NCBI GenBank assembly: GCA_050012355.1
Contig: JBEKHI010000368.1
Location: 1 to 8,397, forward strand
Origin: JBEKHI01 sp050012355
GTDB taxonomy: Bacteria > Actinomycetota > Actinomycetes > Streptosporangiales > Streptosporangiaceae
Direction of reading: 5' to 3'
Length of the DNA: 8,397 bases
Notes under the pieces: model-generated
Seen by the model: the letters and a program-made list of their open reading frames with translations, nothing else
Told to the model about the DNA's origin: nothing
The model's database searches: none
Translations under genes and position numbers: made by a program
Part shown: positions 6,193 through 8,397 of the stretch, piece after piece
Position numbering within the stretch: the stretch's first letter is position 1
How the letters are laid out: every line of letters begins with the position of its first letter

Positions 6193-6221
6193 AAGTTAGT
6201 CGTGATCATGATGATTGTCAA
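6193..6221 (-). promoter_or_regulatory. Sigma-70-type promoter of the peptide operon
   Basis: On the minus strand a perfect -35 box TTGACA (6221-6216) is followed after 17 bases by TAACTT (6198-6193), which fits the TAnnnT pattern of actinobacterial -10 boxes. Transcription would start near 6186, leaving a leader of about 100 bases before the adenylyltransferase GTG at 6087. It is the only clear promoter upstream of the five-gene run. Confidence 0.65.
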
Positions 6222-6440
6222 TGGCTAACCAGGTGCCAAGAGTTCCGCGCAGGAGCACCTGGCATGCCGTTTCAATCTGGCTTGCCAGGCGCAGGTCTGA
6301 ACGGCTCGGCGAGCGGCAGGAACTAACGTTAGCGCCCTACCGCCGACTTTGGACACTAAGACATGACAGGCCAACATCATGTATCGCAATTAACGCATCA
6401 AGCACTCGGACCACACTTCCTGAATGCCTGCAGTGACCGG
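6222..6440. other. Gene-free AT-richer stretch
   Basis: No supported gene. A plus-strand frame (about 6215-6436) shows no recognisable motif and would need to start from TTG or ATG within the operon promoter. The stretch is richer in A and T than its surroundings, and contains a 10-base perfect palindrome, CTAACGTTAG (6323-6332). It probably combines upstream regulatory DNA of the peptide operon with junction sequence next to the transposase relic. Confidence 0.4.
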
Positions 6441-6524
6441 TGTGTACTCGCTCCGGACCAGCCGCAGGCGGCGTCCGCAGGTGATCAGCATCTGGTCCAG
6501 GCACTCCCGGTGGCGCTGGTGATC
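6441..6524 (-). pseudogene. Transposase (rve/integrase core) relic
   Basis: Read on the minus strand, about 28 codons give HRECLDQMLI, GRRLRLVRSEYT. This matches the RxECLDxMLI...RHLRxVLxEYxxHYN segment near the end of the DDE (rve) domain of IS3/IS481-like transposases. The expected HYNxxRPH does not follow; the sequence diverges after EYT and the frame ends at TAA (6392-6390). No start, no other domain and no terminal inverted repeats were found. The remnant is short, so the family level is approximate. It suggests that an insertion element once sat beside the peptide operon. Confidence 0.5.
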
Positions 6525-6643
6525 TAATGCACCGCGATCGGGTCCGCCCGTGGGTGTCATCAGCAGGGGCGCCGGACCTGCGGGGCTACTCGCGCGCCGG
6601 ACGGGCGGCGGAGCCCTTCAGGCCTGGTTTCTGTGCCGGAGCC

Positions 6644-7393
6644 TTAGCTGCTGGCCAGGGTGCGGCCGAGGAGGGAGAGCAGGCGCTCCCAGTGGCGCTG
6701 GAATGCGGAGGGGTTGAAGGCGTCGGTGTCGGACATGGTGTAGCCGTGGATGGTGCCGGGGTAGACCTCGGTGGTGTAGCCGACGCCTGCGGCGTCCAGG
6801 GCCTGGTTGAGCTCGATGATTGCCTCGGGCCTCATGTCGTTCTCGGCGAGGCCGAGGTGAACCTGGGCGGTGAGCTTGGGGATGAGGCGGTGCGGGCTGT
6901 CGGGCGTGTTAGTGACCAGGAAGCCGGGGTGGAATCCGGCGACGGCGGCCACCTGGCCGGGGTGTGCCGCTGCGGTGCGCATTGCCAGGGCGGCGCCTAT
7001 GCAGTAGCCGATCACGGCGGCCGGTCCGGTGCTGACCTCGGGCTGGGCGGTGAGGAACCTGAGGTAGGCGTCGGCGTCGCGCAGGATGCGTTCGGTGGTG
7101 TGCGCTTGGATCAAGGGCATCAGCTTGGCGATGACCGCGGGCCGGATCTCTTCTCCGATGTGCTCGGGAAGTTCGGTCACCGGTGCCGGGCCGTGCCGGT
7201 AGTAGATGTTGGGGACGAGTACGTAGTAGCCGTGCCCGGCCAGTTCGCGGGCCATTTCCCGCAGTGCGGGCCGCAGGCCGAAGGCGTCGCTGTAAAGCAG
7301 CACGCCCGGGTGCCGCTCGCCGGGGTCGGGGTAGGCGGCGAAGGCGTCGGCCTGGCCGTCGGCGGTGGGAATCTGCAGTGTCTTGGCGGGCAT
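6644..7393 (-). CDS. Dienelactone hydrolase family protein
   Basis: A 249-residue alpha/beta hydrolase of the dienelactone hydrolase family, cytosolic, which would hydrolyse a lactone or ester. The catalytic triad is visible: Cys131 in the nucleophile elbow GYCIGA, Asp186 in LAENDMRPE, and His216 in PGTIHGYTM. Asp36 in YSDAFGLRP takes the place of the Glu found in classical enzymes. PNIYYRHGP (61-69) and AAVIGYCIGAALAMRTAAAH (125-144) are also typical. Length is normal for the family. The ATG at 7393 has AGGAGA (7398-7403) 4 bases upstream, and that site is part of a long inverted repeat (7401-7443). The natural substrate cannot be told; many actinobacterial members are of unknown function. 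There is no operon partner on either side. Confidence 0.9.
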   Translation of the reverse strand: MPAKTLQIPTADGQADAFAAYPDPGERHPGVLLYSDAFGLRPALREMARELAGHGYYVLVPNIYYRHGPAPVTELPEHIGEEIRPAVIAKLMPLIQAHTTERILRDADAYLRFLTAQPEVSTGPAAVIGYCIGAALAMRTAAAHPGQVAAVAGFHPGFLVTNTPDSPHRLIPKLTAQVHLGLAENDMRPEAIIELNQALDAAGVGYTTEVYPGTIHGYTMSDTDAFNPSAFQRHWERLLSLLGRTLASS

Positions 7394-7400
7394 AGCTTCT

Positions 7401-7443
7401 CCTGTCGTGGTTGATGTGCTGAGCCTGTGGTCAACACGACAGG
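7401..7443. promoter_or_regulatory. Inverted repeat overlapping dienelactone hydrolase RBS
   Basis: CCTGTCGTG-G-TTGA (7401-7414) pairs with TCAA-CACGACAGG (7431-7443) over 13 positions with a single bulged G, around a 16-base loop. In the hydrolase mRNA the 3' arm ends in the AGG of the ribosome binding site AGGAGA. The element could be an RNA hairpin that hides the site, or a DNA operator for a dimeric repressor. The choice between these cannot be made from sequence. Confidence 0.6.
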
Positions 7444-7641
7444 GCGGAGCCCGCGCAGCAGCGCAAGGCTCCTGGTCGGGCAGCGGGCCGATCCCGGCCC
7501 GTCCGGCGCTCAGAAGAGCACCGGGTCACCAATCCGTGTGTGGCGCAATGCCGTCCCGGTAGTCATCGCCACGCAATGTAGCACACTGGACAAAGCCGCC
7601 GCGCCCTAGCCCGTAGCCCACTCGCAGTAGCCTGCTCGGTG

Positions 7642-7770
7642 GTCGGCGACTTCCAGGTCCTGTACTTCGACCTGCGCGGCCACGGCCGCAGCGACCGCAG
7701 CAGCGCCGGGTCCTGGAACATGCGGACCTGGGCCGATGGCCCCGCTTTCTGGCTGGGGCAGAAGTCGTAG
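7642..7770 (+). pseudogene. Alpha/beta-hydrolase relic
   Basis: About 42 codons read VGDFQVLYFDLRGHGRSD, then SWNMRTWADG, then a TAG at 7768-7770. This matches the segment after the oxyanion loop of proline-iminopeptidase-like alpha/beta hydrolases (xVxYxDxRGxGRSD...TWxxxxWADD). The N-terminal strands, the nucleophile elbow and the Asp/His part are all absent, so this is a fragment of a gene of about 280 residues. No start codon with a ribosome binding site precedes it. Confidence 0.6.
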
Positions 7771-7861
7771 GGCCTGTTGGAGCGGGCGTCGTGGACGTGC
7801 TGCGGCAGCCATTGCTTGGCCTGGTCGATGAGGCGCTGGCGATCAGGGCCAGGGCGGGCCG

Positions 7862-8397
7862 TCAGCGGAGCTCAGATCGCACAGCGCGCAGCCGGTCTTG
7901 CAGGAGGCGCTGTTCGACCTCGCTGGGCGCCAGGGTCACCGCGGCGTGAAGTTCTCCGGCTGCGGCGCTCGTGCGGCCAAGCCGGCGCAGGTTGTCCGCC
8001 AGGGCAGCGTGCCACAGATGGGAGTATTCCAGGCCGGCGATGGTCTTCAGGGCAGCCAGCCCCGCCTCGGGGCCGTCGCGCTCGGTAACGGCGACCGCCC
8101 GGTTGAGCGCCACCACCGGGCTGGCCGTGATCGACCCGAGCAGGTCGTAGAGGCCCACGATCCGGTCCCAGTCCGTCTCCTGCCAGCTGGGAGCGGTCGA
8201 GTGGGCCGCGGCGAGGTGAGCCTGGATCTGATAGGGCCCGGCGACCCCGCCGGACCGGGCCACCGCCTCGGATAGCCACGCCGAACCCTCGGCGATCGCG
8301 GCCCGGTTCCAGCGGGTGCGGTCCTGGTCGGCCAGGGTCACCGGGTTACCGTCGGCGTCGGTGCGGGCGGGGGTGCGGGCCGAGGTCAGCAGCAACA
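7862..8397 (-). CDS. ECF sigma factor, C-terminal part (DUF6596/ECF42-like)
   Basis: Only the C-terminal 177 residues lie in the window; the gene begins beyond the right edge. The visible part is the helical C-terminal domain (DUF6596, TPR-like) of the ECF42 group of sigma factors. It shows the family motif TDADGNPVTLADQDRTRW (about residues 12-29 of the visible part), then GPYQIQAHLAAAH (53-65), ALNRAVAV (96-103) and a repeat-like helical end, ALADNLRRLGRTSAAAGELH (131-150). Sigma regions 2 and 4, which bind polymerase and promoter, would be in the missing part. In this group the extension is thought to control activity in place of a separate anti-sigma factor, and the gene is often next to a YCII/DGPF-domain gene; none is seen on this side. 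The TGA is at 7862-7864. Confidence 0.88.
   Translation of the reverse strand, partial: LLLTSARTPARTDADGNPVTLADQDRTRWNRAAIAEGSAWLSEAVARSGGVAGPYQIQAHLAAAHSTAPSWQETDWDRIVGLYDLLGSITASPVVALNRAVAVTERDGPEAGLAALKTIAGLEYSHLWHAALADNLRRLGRTSAAAGELHAAVTLAPSEVEQRLLQDRLRAVRSELR

Noticed and set aside
6527..7414. Plus-strand frame of 295 codons opposite the dienelactone hydrolase
   Set aside because: Gly/Val-rich shadow of a gene with an intact catalytic triad on the other strand.
7719..7840. Minus-strand frame reading RQRLIDQAKQWLPQHV and onward
   Set aside because: It looks protein-like but matches no family I can name, has no start or ribosome binding site, and overlaps the hydrolase relic; kept only as a note.

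Overview
The window is high-GC DNA with GTG starts and strong GGAGG-type ribosome binding sites. Its gene families (a DUF6596-type ECF sigma factor, an actinobacterial SAM methyltransferase, the relic of an F420/flavin-type LLM oxidoreductase) fit an actinomycete; the genus cannot be told from this sequence. Most of it looks like an accessory region: small complete genes are separated by decayed gene fragments.

Layout. Positions 146-1465 (+) encode a PQQ-type beta-propeller lipoprotein, convergent with a class I methyltransferase (1622-2326, -). Positions 2327-2875 hold no gene, only two short hairpins. A broken luciferase-like oxidoreductase 3' end follows (2876-3165, +). A long inverted repeat (3177-3240) separates it from a minus-strand operon running from 6087 down to 3255. 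Upstream of that operon lies about 400 bases of AT-richer and scarred DNA that includes a transposase relic (around 6441-6524). A dienelactone hydrolase gene (6644-7393, -) has an inverted repeat on its ribosome binding site. An alpha/beta-hydrolase relic (7642-7770, +) and the C-terminal part of an ECF sigma factor (7862 to the right edge, -) complete the window.

The centre of interest is the minus-strand operon. It encodes a ThiF/E1-like adenylyltransferase with an N-terminal PqqD/RRE-like domain, then (GTGA overlap) a polytopic M50 metalloprotease that also starts with a PqqD/RRE-like domain, then three tandem genes for 40-42 residue peptides. The peptides differ over their first 18 residues but share a block reading SAQPI(A/L)IRKLDRLETT, followed by a variable 6-7 residue tail. 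Each peptide gene has a perfect AAGGAGG ribosome binding site. The block differs between copies almost only at synonymous positions. A TTGACA-N17-TAACTT promoter with a downstream palindrome sits about 100 bases upstream.

This has the logic of a RiPP (ribosomally made, post-translationally modified peptide) pathway: the precursors are recognised through the RRE domains, a carboxylate on the peptide is activated by adenylation, and a membrane metalloprotease cleaves. I do not recognise the precursor family, and I see no YcaO, LanB/LanM, radical SAM, lasso cyclase or transporter gene in the window. The product chemistry and activity are therefore open.
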